64,000 nt of DNA, from positions 62,001 through 126,000 of the forward strand of contig NZ_AUHO01000006.1 of the NCBI RefSeq assembly GCF_000423225.1, given 5' to 3'. Below are positions 55,671 through 63,911 of this stretch, one piece after another. The position numbers and the translations under genes are program-made. The notes under the pieces are model-generated. The model did no database searches, had not been told where the DNA came from, and saw nothing but the letters and a program-made list of their open reading frames with translations. The DNA is from Kaistia adipata DSM 17808. Its GTDB lineage: Bacteria; Pseudomonadota; Alphaproteobacteria; Rhizobiales; Kaistiaceae. Every line of letters begins with the position of its first letter. Within the stretch, counting starts at the first letter, position 1.

Positions 55671-56660
55671 ATGTCGACCGAACTCACCACCAACGCCACC
55701 GCCACAGCCGGCGCGAGAAGTCAGGCGCTCGGGCGCTTCCTGTCGCGCTACGGCATCCTGCTGTCGTTCATCATCCTGTTCGTGATCCTCTCCTTCGCGC
55801 ATCCGAACTTCCTGTCGACCGCCAACCTGATGAACGTGCTGCGGCAGGTGTCGATCAACGGCATCCTCGCCATCGGCATGACCTTCGTCATCCTGACCGG
55901 CGGCATCGACCTGTCGATCGGCTCCGTTTTGGCGCTGACCGGCGTCGTCGCCGGCAGCCTGGTGACGGGGGCGGATCCCTACAATCCGGCGATCGCCTTC
56001 CTGGCGGCGGTCGGCGTCGGCGCGCTGTTCGGCGCTGCCAACGGCACGCTGATCGCGCGCTTCTTGGTGCCGGCCTTCGTCGTCACGCTCGGCATGCTGT
56101 CGATGGCGCGCGGCGCGACGCTGCTCTATTCGAACGGCCGGCCGATCCCGAACCTGTCGCCGGAATTCCGCTGGCTCGGCCAGGGCTTCGTGCTCGGCAT
56201 TCCGGTGCCGGTGATCGTCTTCGCGATCGTCTTCTTCGCCGCCTGGATCACGCTGCGCTACACAGTCTACGGCCGCTGGATCTACGCCGTAGGCGGCAAT
56301 GTGAAGAGTGCCAAGACGAGCGGCATCCCGACCCGCACCGTCATCTTCTCGGCCTATCTGCTGATGGGGGCGCTCGCCGGCCTCGCCGGCCTGATCCTGA
56401 CGGCGCGCACCACCTCGGCGCTGCCGCAGGCCGGCCTTGGCTACGAGCTGGACGCCATCGCGGCGGTCGTCATCGGCGGCACGTCGCTGACCGGAGGCGT
56501 CGGCTCGGTCGTCTACACGCTGATCGGCGCGCTGATCATCGGCGTGATCTCGAACGGCCTCGATCTGATGGGCGTGTCGTCCTACTACCAGCAGATCATC
56601 AAGGGCGCGATCATCGTCGTCGCCGTCCTGATCGACCGCTCCAGGAACATGAATGCTTGA
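55671..56660 (+). CDS. Sugar ABC transporter permease, RbsC type
   Basis: This 329-residue membrane subunit of the CUT2 importer has eight to ten hydrophobic segments, the family segments GGIDLSIGSVLALTGVVAG and AIAAVVIGGTSLTGG, and a short charged C-terminus. It begins 17 bp after the ATPase gene and is followed by the binding-protein gene after 59 bp. The substrate cannot be told from the permease. Confidence 0.92.
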   Translation: MSTELTTNATATAGARSQALGRFLSRYGILLSFIILFVILSFAHPNFLSTANLMNVLRQVSINGILAIGMTFVILTGGIDLSIGSVLALTGVVAGSLVTGADPYNPAIAFLAAVGVGALFGAANGTLIARFLVPAFVVTLGMLSMARGATLLYSNGRPIPNLSPEFRWLGQGFVLGIPVPVIVFAIVFFAAWITLRYTVYGRWIYAVGGNVKSAKTSGIPTRTVIFSAYLLMGALAGLAGLILTARTTSALPQAGLGYELDAIAAVVIGGTSLTGGVGSVVYTLIGALIIGVISNGLDLMGVSSYYQQIIKGAIIVVAVLIDRSRNMNA

Positions 56661-56719
56661 AGGCATCCGCGCGCCCGCGTGCGGTGAGTGATGAACCATG
56701 ACTGAGGGAGGAAACTGAA

Positions 56720-57739
56720 ATGACAATCAACACCTGGACCCGGCGCGGTCTCGGCATGCTGGCGGGCGTCGGTCTCGCGGCGCTCGCGGTCGGCCAGGCA
56801 GCCGCCGCCGATCCCGTCCGCATCGCGGCGATCGTGCAGAGCCTCGACACCGAGTTCAACGTGCTCTGGGCCAACGCCGCCAACAACCATCCGCTGGTCA
56901 AGGACGGCACGGTCAAGCTGACCGTCCTCGACGGCCGCATGGACGCGCTGACCCAGTCGAACCAGTTCGATACGGCGATCAGCGAGAAGTACGACGCGAT
57001 CGTCTTCGTGCCGGTCGACATCGACGCCGGCAACGATCCCGTCCAGCGCGCCAAGGATGCCGGCGTCACGGTGATCGGCTCGAACACGCTGATCTCGAAC
57101 ACCGACCTCTACAACGCCTATATCGCGTCGAACGACGTCGAGGCCGGCAAGCTGCTCGCCAAGTCCGTCTTCGACAAGATGGGCGGCAAGGGCAATGTCG
57201 TCATCGGCGAGGGCATGATCGGCCAGTCGGCGCAGGTGCAGCGCCTGCAGGGCATCGAGGAGACGCTCAAGGATTATCCGGAGATCAAGGTTCTCGAGCA
57301 GAAGACCGCCAACTGGTCGCGCGCCGAGGCCCTGTCGCTGATGGAGAACTGGCTGACGGCGCATGCCGGCCAGATCAACGGCGTCATCGGCGAGAACGAC
57401 GAGATCGCCATCGGCGCGCTGGAGGCGATCAAGGCGCACGGCCTCGATCCGAAGACCATCCCGGTCGCCGGCGTCGACGGCGTTACCGACGCGCTGCTCG
57501 CGGTCAAGCGCGGCGAGATGATGTCGACGTTGCAGGATGCCGACGCGCAGGCCCAGGGCGCCATCGACCTCGCCATCGCCGCCAAGCAGGACGGCTATGT
57601 GCCCAAGGCCGCGGCGTGGGATGTCAATGGCGGCAAGCTCGCCTGGGAAGGCGGCAAGCAGCAGCACTATTCCGTGCCGTGGATCCCGGTCACGCTCGAG
57701 AACGTCGACGGCCTTCTCGAAATGCGCAAGACGCAGTAA
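56720..57739 (+). CDS. Sugar ABC transporter binding protein, RbsB type
   Basis: This periplasmic receptor has 339 residues with a signal peptide (cleavage near AAAADP, residue 28) and the type I periplasmic-binding fold (RIAAIVQSLDTEF, FVPVDIDAGNDPVQRAKDAG, VIGENDEIAIGALEAIKAHG). It is related to ribose/xylose/polyol receptors. ATG 56720 has GGGAGGAA upstream. Two hairpins after the gene may protect its mRNA and limit read-through into the regulator gene. Confidence 0.91.
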   Translation: MTINTWTRRGLGMLAGVGLAALAVGQAAAADPVRIAAIVQSLDTEFNVLWANAANNHPLVKDGTVKLTVLDGRMDALTQSNQFDTAISEKYDAIVFVPVDIDAGNDPVQRAKDAGVTVIGSNTLISNTDLYNAYIASNDVEAGKLLAKSVFDKMGGKGNVVIGEGMIGQSAQVQRLQGIEETLKDYPEIKVLEQKTANWSRAEALSLMENWLTAHAGQINGVIGENDEIAIGALEAIKAHGLDPKTIPVAGVDGVTDALLAVKRGEMMSTLQDADAQAQGAIDLAIAAKQDGYVPKAAAWDVNGGKLAWEGGKQQHYSVPWIPVTLENVDGLLEMRKTQ

Positions 57740-57746
57740 GCAAGCA

Positions 57747-57799
57747 CTGCATCCCCTGGATGCAGCCAGCATCAAGGGAGGCGGTCATCGCCGCCTCCC
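57747..57799 (+). terminator. Two tandem hairpins after the binding-protein gene
   Basis: The first is an 8-bp perfect stem (57747-57754 with 57758-57765). The second is a 9-bp perfect stem (57776-57784 with 57791-57799). Neither has a T-run, so attenuation or 3'-end stabilisation is more likely than strict termination. Confidence 0.5.
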
Positions 57800-57829
57800 G
57801 GCTTCCATCGGATGGGCACGACCTGACCG

Positions 57830-59101
57830 ATGGCAGCATCCGAGTCGTATCAGAACGAGTTCCCGATCTTGGCAACGCCGCAGTCCGTCCGCTACCTGAA
57901 CGAAATCCGGGCGCTGAACGCGCTGTTTCGAAGCGGCGGCATGAGCCGGGCGGATCTGGCGCGCATGCTCGGCCTGAACCGTTCGACGACCGGCAACATC
58001 ATCGCCAATCTGATGGCCGACGCGCTGGTCGTCGAGCGCCCGAATGGCGGGCGCGGCGAGGGCGCCGCGAAGACCGGAAGGCCCGGCATCAACATCGAGA
58101 TCGACCCCGCCGGCGCCACCTTCCTCGGCGCCGAGATCGGCGTCGATCGCCTGACGGTGGTCGCGATCGACCTCGCGGCGCATGAGTTCCGCCGCGTCTC
58201 GACGCCGTTTCCCGTCTTCGACCAGCCCCTCGACGAAGCGCTCGACCGCATCGTCGCGATGCTCGCGGAGGTGATCGACAGCCTCTCCGACGTCGCGCGG
58301 CTCCGCGGTCTCTGCGTGACGCTGCCGGCGCTGCTCGACGCCGACGGCAAGGTGATCAACGCGCTGATCATCGGCTGGCGCGACGTCGACCTGAAGACGC
58401 TGATCAGCGGCCGCCTGGCGGCGCGCTTCCCCGGCCTCGAGCTGCCGATCTCGGTCGAGAACGACGCCAACGCCTTCGCCATAGCCGAGACCTATCGCGA
58501 CAGCTCGCACAGCGCCGAGACGGTCGCCTTCCTGCTGATCGAGAACGGCGCCGGCGGCGGCATTGTCATTGGCGGCCGGCTGTTCCGGGGTTCGACCGGC
58601 TTCGCCGGCGAGTTCGGCCAGATCGTTCTCGGCAGCGAAGGCTTCTATGGCGGCCGGCACAAGCCCGGCCACCTCGAGAGCTATATCGGCAAGGATGCGG
58701 TGCTGGCGCGCTATCGCGCCAATGGCGCCGATCCGAACGCCGATCTCGACCAGCTCCTCGCCGCGCTGGAGGCGGGCGACGCGATTGCGGTCCGCACGGC
58801 GCGGGAATGGGGCGGCGGCCTCGCGATCGGCCTGATCCAGCTCTCCAGCGTGCTCAACCCGGGCGTGATCATTCTCGGCGGCACGGTCGCGCCGCTGTTC
58901 CGCTTCGTCGCGGAGGAGGTCGAGGCCGCCATGCGACGCGAATTCCTCGAGGGCTTTCCCATGCCGAAGATCGAGATATCGGCGCTCGGCCTCGAGGGGC
59001 CGGCGCTCGGCGGCGCGCTGATCATGCACCAGCGCATGTTCTCGATCGACGAAAGCGCGATCTATGCGAGCGCGCAGCCGATCAACCTCTTTCAGATCTG
59101 A
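57830..59101 (+). CDS. ROK family transcriptional regulator without zinc motif
   Basis: This 423-residue protein has an N-terminal MarR-like helix-turn-helix (SVRYLNEIRALNALFRSGGM, SRADLARMLGLNRSTTGNII) and a sugar-kinase-like ROK domain with ENDANAFAIAE and ENGAGGGIVIGG. The usual CxCGxxGCxE zinc motif is replaced by GGRHKPGHLESY, with no cysteine. The Glu-His-type catalytic residues cannot be confirmed. It is probably the local repressor; the inducer would be the transported sugar or its phosphate. Confidence 0.88.
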   Translation: MAASESYQNEFPILATPQSVRYLNEIRALNALFRSGGMSRADLARMLGLNRSTTGNIIANLMADALVVERPNGGRGEGAAKTGRPGINIEIDPAGATFLGAEIGVDRLTVVAIDLAAHEFRRVSTPFPVFDQPLDEALDRIVAMLAEVIDSLSDVARLRGLCVTLPALLDADGKVINALIIGWRDVDLKTLISGRLAARFPGLELPISVENDANAFAIAETYRDSSHSAETVAFLLIENGAGGGIVIGGRLFRGSTGFAGEFGQIVLGSEGFYGGRHKPGHLESYIGKDAVLARYRANGADPNADLDQLLAALEAGDAIAVRTAREWGGGLAIGLIQLSSVLNPGVIILGGTVAPLFRFVAEEVEAAMRREFLEGFPMPKIEISALGLEGPALGGALIMHQRMFSIDESAIYASAQPINLFQI

Positions 59102-59167
59102 CGGCCCGCGCCGTCGCAACCATGTCGTCGGCGTCCACGGTCCGGACGCGCCGGGAGGGAACTACGG

Positions 59168-60127
59168 ATGATTGAAGGCAAGATCGTCACCATCGGCGAG
59201 ATCCTCGTCGAGATCATGGCGACCACGCTCGGCCACGGCTTTCTTGAGGCGCAGACGCTGATCGGTCCGTTCCCGAGCGGCGCGCCGGCGATCTTCATCG
59301 ACCAGGTCGGCAAGCTCGGCCATCCCGCCGCGATCGTCTCCGCCGTCGGCGACGACGATTTCGGCACGGTCAATCTCGAGCGGCTGAAGCGCGACGGCGT
59401 CGACATCTCGGCCGTTGCGATCCATCCCGGCGCCGCGACCGGCAGCGCATTCGTGCGCTATCGGCCGGATGGCGGCCGCGACTTCGTCTTCAACATGCGC
59501 GACAGCGCCGCCGGTCGTATCGCCGCGACGCCGGAGGCCCAGGCGGTGCTCGCCGAGGCGGGCCACCTGCACGTGATGGGTTCGGGCCTGCCGGTGCCGG
59601 CCGTCCATGCCATGGTCAGCGCCTCCATCCCGGCGCTGAAGGCGCGCGGCGGCACGGTGTCTTTCGATCCCAACATCCGCGTCGAGATGCTGCGCGACCC
59701 GGCCGGCAAGGCGGCTTTCGAGGCGGTACTCGCGGCGACCGATCTGTTCCTGCCGTCCGGCGAGGAACTGGCGCTGTTCTCCGGCGAGGCCGACGAGGGT
59801 CGGGCGGTCGCCGCCCTGCTCGACGCCGGCGTGCAGGAGATCGTCCTGAAGCGCGGCAAGGCCGGCGCCAGCCATTTCGACCGCAACGGCGTCACTCATG
59901 TTCCAGGCTTCGTCGTCGAGGAGATCGACCCGACCGGCGCCGGCGACAGTTTTGGCGCGACCTATCTGGTCGCCCGGCGCCTCGGCAAGTCGGTCGAGCA
60001 GTCGCTCCGCTACGCCAACGCGGCCGGCGCGCGCACCGTCACCGTCAAGGGCCCGATGGAAGGCACCTCGAGCTTCGCCGAGCTCGACGCCTTCATCGGC
60101 ACGACCCCGGTGGGAGACGCCCGATGA
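59168..60127 (+). CDS. PfkB family sugar kinase
   Basis: This 319-residue ribokinase-fold enzyme has the substrate-lid start [17 protein letters not shown], the SFDPNIR segment, and the C-terminal catalytic/ATP signature [14 protein letters not shown] with Asp near residue 258. The next gene is GatZ/KbaZ-like, as in the galactitol route of Agrobacterium, where a PfkB enzyme phosphorylates D-tagatose at C6 (from memory), so tagatose kinase is a reasonable guess. ATG 59168 has GGGAGGGAA upstream. Its stop overlaps the next start (ATGA). Confidence 0.85.
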   Translation: MIEGKIVTIGEILVEIMATTLGHGFLEAQTLIGPFPSGAPAIFIDQVGKLGHPAAIVSAVGDDDFGTVNLERLKRDGVDISAVAIHPGAATGSAFVRYRPDGGRDFVFNMRDSAAGRIAATPEAQAVLAEAGHLHVMGSGLPVPAVHAMVSASIPALKARGGTVSFDPNIRVEMLRDPAGKAAFEAVLAATDLFLPSGEELALFSGEADEGRAVAALLDAGVQEIVLKRGKAGASHFDRNGVTHVPGFVVEEIDPTGAGDSFGATYLVARRLGKSVEQSLRYANAAGARTVTVKGPMEGTSSFAELDAFIGTTPVGDAR

Positions 60128-61404
60128 GCCTTCTTTCCCAGCTCGCGCACGACTACCAGGCCGGCCGCGTGCACGGCATCACCTCCGTCTGTTCCGCCCA
60201 TCCCGCCGTCATCCGCGCGACGCTGCGCGAGGGCGTGCGGACCGGCGCGACCGTGCTCATCGAGGCGACCTGCAATCAGGTCAACCACGAGGGCGGCTAC
60301 ACCGGCATGAAGCCGGCCGACTTCCGCCGCTTCGTCGAGGGCATCGCGGCGGAGGTTGGCTTCGACACGGCAAAGCTCATTCTCGGCGGCGATCATCTCG
60401 GCCCCAACCCCTGGCGTTCGCGCCCGGCCGAGGAAGCGCTCGCCAAGGCCGAGATCATGGTGGCGGCCTATGTCGCCGCCGGCTTCAACAAGATCCATCT
60501 CGACGCGTCGATGGGCTGCGCCGGCGAGCCGGAAGGGCTCGACGACGAGACGACGGCGCATCGCGCGGCGCGGCTGGCCAAGGTGGCCGAGAGGGCGGCG
60601 CGCGAGGCCGGCGTTCCCATGCCGCTCTACATCATCGGCACCGAGGTGCCGACACCGGGTGGGGCGCTGCACGAGCTCGACGACGTGCCGCCGACCGCCG
60701 CGGCCGCCGCCAAGAAGACGATCGCCACGCACCGCCGCGTCTTTGCCGAACAGGGGCTTTCGGACGCCTTCGACCGCGTCATCGGCCTTGTCGTGCAGCC
60801 GGGCGTCGAGTTCGGCCATGAGAGCGTCGTCGTCTACCGGCCGGAGCGGGCCCGCGAACTGATCGCGGTCCTCAAGGACGAGCCGCAATTCGTGTTCGAG
60901 GCGCATTCGACCGACTATCAGCCCGAGGCGGCGCTGGCGGCACTTGTGCAGGACGGCTTCCCGATCCTGAAGGTCGGCCCCGGCCTGACCTTCGCGCTGC
61001 GCCAGACGCTCTACGGGCTCGATCTGATCGCCTCCGAGCTGGACGCGTCCTATGGCGGGCGGGCGCTCGCCGGCGCGATGGAAGAACTGATGCTGGCGGA
61101 GCCGGGCAACTGGCAGCGCTACTATCCCGGCACGCCGGACGAGCAGCATGTGCTGCGCCATTACAGCTACAGCGACCGCATCCGCTATTACTGGCCGCAC
61201 GAGCAGGCCGAGCAGGCCGTCGCACGGCTCATGCAGACGCTGGACGGACGCACGATCCCGCTGCCGCTGATCGCGCAGTTCCTGCCGGAGGAGTTGGAGG
61301 CGGTGACCAGCGGGGCATGCGAGGCCACGGCGGCCGCGCTCGTCGAGCGTGGCGTCGAACGGGTCATCGCGGTCTATGCACGCGCCTGCGCGGCCGGCCG
61401 ATAG
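60124..61404 (+). CDS. GatZ/KbaZ-like protein, possible tagatose-6-phosphate 4-epimerase
   Basis: This 426-residue protein of COG4573 shows [55 protein letters not shown] and EAHSTDYQ. In E. coli, GatZ/KbaZ is described as a non-catalytic partner of tagatose-bisphosphate aldolase GatY/KbaY. No GatY/KbaY is present here. In Agrobacterium a homologue next to a tagatose kinase was shown to be a D-tagatose-6-phosphate 4-epimerase (from memory), which fits this operon better. The start overlaps the kinase stop. Confidence 0.85.
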   Translation: MSLLSQLAHDYQAGRVHGITSVCSAHPAVIRATLREGVRTGATVLIEATCNQVNHEGGYTGMKPADFRRFVEGIAAEVGFDTAKLILGGDHLGPNPWRSRPAEEALAKAEIMVAAYVAAGFNKIHLDASMGCAGEPEGLDDETTAHRAARLAKVAERAAREAGVPMPLYIIGTEVPTPGGALHELDDVPPTAAAAAKKTIATHRRVFAEQGLSDAFDRVIGLVVQPGVEFGHESVVVYRPERARELIAVLKDEPQFVFEAHSTDYQPEAALAALVQDGFPILKVGPGLTFALRQTLYGLDLIASELDASYGGRALAGAMEELMLAEPGNWQRYYPGTPDEQHVLRHYSYSDRIRYYWPHEQAEQAVARLMQTLDGRTIPLPLIAQFLPEELEAVTSGACEATAAALVERGVERVIAVYARACAAGR

Positions 61405-61412
61405 GGCAGGCC

Positions 61413-61547
61413 TCAGGGGCAGATCACGTTGGTGGTGCCGGCGGCTCCCGTCGACACACAGGATGTGAGGCCTTCGGGCGTATCCTGCGTGGTCTGGCAA
61501 GCCGTCAGGCAGACCGCGCAGACCATCAGTGTCATGAAGAGCTTCAT
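61413..61547 (-). CDS. 44-residue lipoprotein
   Basis: A very small gene encodes a signal peptide (MKLFMTLMVCAVCLTAC) with a lipobox LTAC, giving a mature lipoprotein of about 29 residues (C-QTTQDTPEGLTSCVS...) with two further cysteines that could form a disulfide. ATG 61547 has GGGAGGTGA upstream, which is strong support. It is convergent with the GatZ-like gene, 8 bp away. Function is unknown; similar mini-lipoproteins are often overlooked. Confidence 0.62.
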   Translation of the reverse strand: MKLFMTLMVCAVCLTACQTTQDTPEGLTSCVSTGAAGTTNVICP

Positions 61548-61657
61548 CGTCACCTCCCTGCAACCGCTGGTGAGGATAACTCGGCTCTGCCGGTGCCGCG
61601 TCAAGGGGCACCAGCCAGGTTCCGCGAAGGGCGAGGCAGGGAGGGCCGCCTGCCGCC

Positions 61658-62305
61658 TCAGCCGAAGCGCTTGCGGAGTTCGTCCGCCTGTTCCGGCGTC
61701 AGGGGACGGGTCGCCTCGCCGCGCAGCATCAGGAAGAGCTTGGCGGTCTCCTCCAGTTCCTCCGTCGCGTACATCGCGTCCTCGAGGCTCTTGCCGGCGA
61801 CGACCGGGCCATGATTGGCGAGCAGCACGGCGTGGTGCTTCTCGGCGAGCTTCTCGACCGCGAGGGCGAGGCTCTCGTCGCCCGGCGGGTGGTAGGGCAC
61901 CAGCGGCAGCCGGCCGACGCGCATCACGTAGTAGGCGGTCAGCGGCGGCAGGCAGTCATGCTCGTCGATGCGGTGCAGGCAGGATACCGCGACCGAATGG
62001 GTCGAATGCAGGTGCACGACGGCCTCGCAGGTCGGGCGCTGGCGGTACATCACCTGGTGCAGGAAGGCTTCCTTGGTCGGCTTGTCGCCGCCGACATGGT
62101 TGCCGTTGGCGTCGATCTTCGACAGCCGGGCTGGGTCGAGGTCGCCGAGCGAGGCATTGGTCGGCGTCATCAGCCAGCCGCCATCGGGCAGCGCGACGGA
62201 GATGTTGCCGGTCGAGCCGAAGGTGAGGCCGCGCTGGAACAGCGAGGCGCCACACTTGCAGATGCGCTCGCGAAGCGCGGATTCGGTCGTCGAGGGGGCG
62301 ATCAC
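61658..62305 (-). CDS. otnC: 3-oxo-tetronate 4-phosphate decarboxylase-type class II aldolase
   Basis: This 215-residue zinc enzyme has GLTFGSTGNIS, MTPTNASLGDL, the zinc ligands in HLHSTHS and NHGPVV, and a Glu near 75 (PTKEAFLHQ). It lies next to otnK, so it probably decarboxylates 3-oxo-tetronate 4-phosphate to dihydroxyacetone phosphate. GTG 62305 overlaps the otnK stop (GTGA), so translation is coupled. The longer open frame upstream lies inside otnK. A fuculose-phosphate-type aldolase is the alternative, but context favours OtnC. Confidence 0.87.
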   Translation of the reverse strand: MIAPSTTESALRERICKCGASLFQRGLTFGSTGNISVALPDGGWLMTPTNASLGDLDPARLSKIDANGNHVGGDKPTKEAFLHQVMYRQRPTCEAVVHLHSTHSVAVSCLHRIDEHDCLPPLTAYYVMRVGRLPLVPYHPPGDESLALAVEKLAEKHHAVLLANHGPVVAGKSLEDAMYATEELEETAKLFLMLRGEATRPLTPEQADELRKRFG

Positions 62306-63570
62306 TGCAGGGAACTCCAGGCCTTGAGGAAGAAGTCGGGCGAGCCGAAATTGCCGGATTTGAGCGCCAGCGCAACGTCCGGGCCGGAACGGCTGCGCGT
62401 CCACGGCACGCCGGGATCGATTTCGGGCCCGATCGAGAGCGCCTTGACGCCGAGCGCGTTGACGACGGCGCCCGAGGTCTCGCCGCCCGCGACGAGCAGG
62501 CGGGTGAAACCCTTTTCGGGCAAAGCGGCGGCGACGCTCGCGAGCAGATCCTCTACGAGCGCGCCGGCCTTGTCGCGGCCGAGCTTTTCCTGCACGGCGC
62601 GGACGCTGTCCGGATCATCGCTCGAATAGACGAGCGGGGTCGCGTCCGCCGGCTGCGCCACCAGCCAGTCGATCACGGACTCCGGCGTGAGGTCGCCGGC
62701 CGCGATCGCGAGCGGGTCGACGCGGAAGGTCGGCACGCCCGCCTTGCTGGCGGTCTCCACCTGTCCGCGTGTCGCGGTCGAGCACGAGCCGGCGAGGATG
62801 GCGCCGCGTCCGGCCGGCGCGGCGATCGAGGTGGCGGGCGGGGTCAGCGCATCGATCAGCCCGGCGTCGCGATAGGCGGCGGGCAGGCCGATGGCGATGC
62901 CCGAGCCGCCGGTGACCAGCTCCAGGTCGACCAGTGCCTTGCCGATCTCGCGGAGGTGCGAATCCCTCAGCGCGTCGACGATGGCGATGCGTTTTCCCGC
63001 CGCCTTTTCACGCGCGAAGGCGGCGGTGATGGCGGGCGCGCCGGTCTCGACATCGGCATAGGCGACGAGGCCGACCGGCAGTTCCGTCTGTCGCTGCAGC
63101 ACGCGGCGAAGATCGGAATCGCGCATCGGCGTCAGCGGGTGGTCGCGCATCGAGCTCTCGTCGAGCGGCACGCCGTTGACGAAGAGGTGGCCCTGATAGA
63201 TCGAGCGGCCGGTCGCCGGGAAGGCGGGGCAGGCGATGGTGAAATCCGCGCCGAGACGCTTCAGCAACGCCTCGGCCACCGGGCCGATATTGCCCTCGTC
63301 GGTGGAATCGAAGGTCGAGCAATATTTGAAGAACAGCCGTTTCGCGCCGTTGGCGAGCAGCCATTCGGCCGCGGCGAGCGACTGGGCGACCGCGTCGGCG
63401 GCGGGAATAGTGCGCGACTTCAGCGCGATCACCAGCGCGTCGACCTCGGCGAGATCGAGATCGCCTTCCGGCAGGCCGGTGCTCTGCACGGTCCGCAGGC
63501 CCTCGCGCGAAAGCATCAGGGAGAGGTCGGTCGCCCCGGTAAGGTCGTCGGCGATGCATCCAAGCAGCAT
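62302..63570 (-). CDS. otnK: 3-oxo-tetronate kinase
   Basis: This 422-residue four-carbon acid sugar kinase of the former DUF1537 family has the N-terminal CIADDLTGATDLS, FFKYCSTFDSTDEGNIGP, CPAFPATGRSIYQGHLFVN, ILAGSCSTATRGQ and the ATP-binding VAGGETSGAVV. It phosphorylates 3-oxo-tetronate at O4. ATG 63570 gives the canonical N-terminus MLLGCIADDLTG; the frame is open further upstream but without family resemblance and across the operators. It is co-transcribed with otnC and divergent from the otnD-type gene. Confidence 0.92.
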   Translation of the reverse strand: MLLGCIADDLTGATDLSLMLSREGLRTVQSTGLPEGDLDLAEVDALVIALKSRTIPAADAVAQSLAAAEWLLANGAKRLFFKYCSTFDSTDEGNIGPVAEALLKRLGADFTIACPAFPATGRSIYQGHLFVNGVPLDESSMRDHPLTPMRDSDLRRVLQRQTELPVGLVAYADVETGAPAITAAFAREKAAGKRIAIVDALRDSHLREIGKALVDLELVTGGSGIAIGLPAAYRDAGLIDALTPPATSIAAPAGRGAILAGSCSTATRGQVETASKAGVPTFRVDPLAIAAGDLTPESVIDWLVAQPADATPLVYSSDDPDSVRAVQEKLGRDKAGALVEDLLASVAAALPEKGFTRLLVAGGETSGAVVNALGVKALSIGPEIDPGVPWTRSRSGPDVALALKSGNFGSPDFFLKAWSSLQ

Positions 63571-63748
63571 GCGGTAGGTCCTTGCGGTGTTTCGGCGGCG
63601 GGCACGCCCGGCGATGACAGTCTCAGGATCGACGCGATTGGATCGGCGCGTCAATCCGGAAGGGGAAGCGAGGCCCGGCCGGTGTGGCAAGGCACTATTT
63701 CCGCCTCCGAGGCTTGACGACGACCCGGCCGCGTCGGGATACTTGCTA

Positions 63749-63777
63749 TTGTTAGCGCTGTCATGCGGATTTCGCAA
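63749..63777 (-). promoter_or_regulatory. Possible otnK-otnC promoter
   Basis: On the minus strand TTGCGA (63777-63772), a 17-bp spacer and TAACAA (63754-63749) give a moderate match. The -10 lies in one operator arm. The leader to otnK would be about 170 nt. Confidence 0.35.
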
Positions 63778-63797
63778 TCGCCATGACAGCGCTAACA
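63750..63797. promoter_or_regulatory. Paired LacI-type operators
   Basis: TGTTAGCGCTGTCATG (63750-63765) is repeated as its exact reverse complement at 63782-63797, with a 16-bp spacer. Each arm is itself a near-palindrome around a central CG (TGTTAGCGCT.TCA), the form of LacI/GntR-family sites. Centre-to-centre distance is 32 bp, about three helical turns. No LacI-type gene lies in the window. Confidence 0.72.
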
Positions 63798-63911
63798 TCG
63801 CGACGGTGAGGTTCAGGGCGGTCGCGGTTTGTCAAAAGCGGGAGGCGTCATGGCCGGCGCGGGAAGCGTTGCCGGCGCGGGCGCCGACGGGAACCGTGGA
63901 AGGATGGCAGG

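Larger units (their letters stand above)
63571..63911. other. 341-bp divergent otnK/otnD control region
   Basis: It holds a symmetric operator pair at 63750-63797 and a possible otnK promoter (both listed). The rest shows no gene or repeat. Confidence 0.6.
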
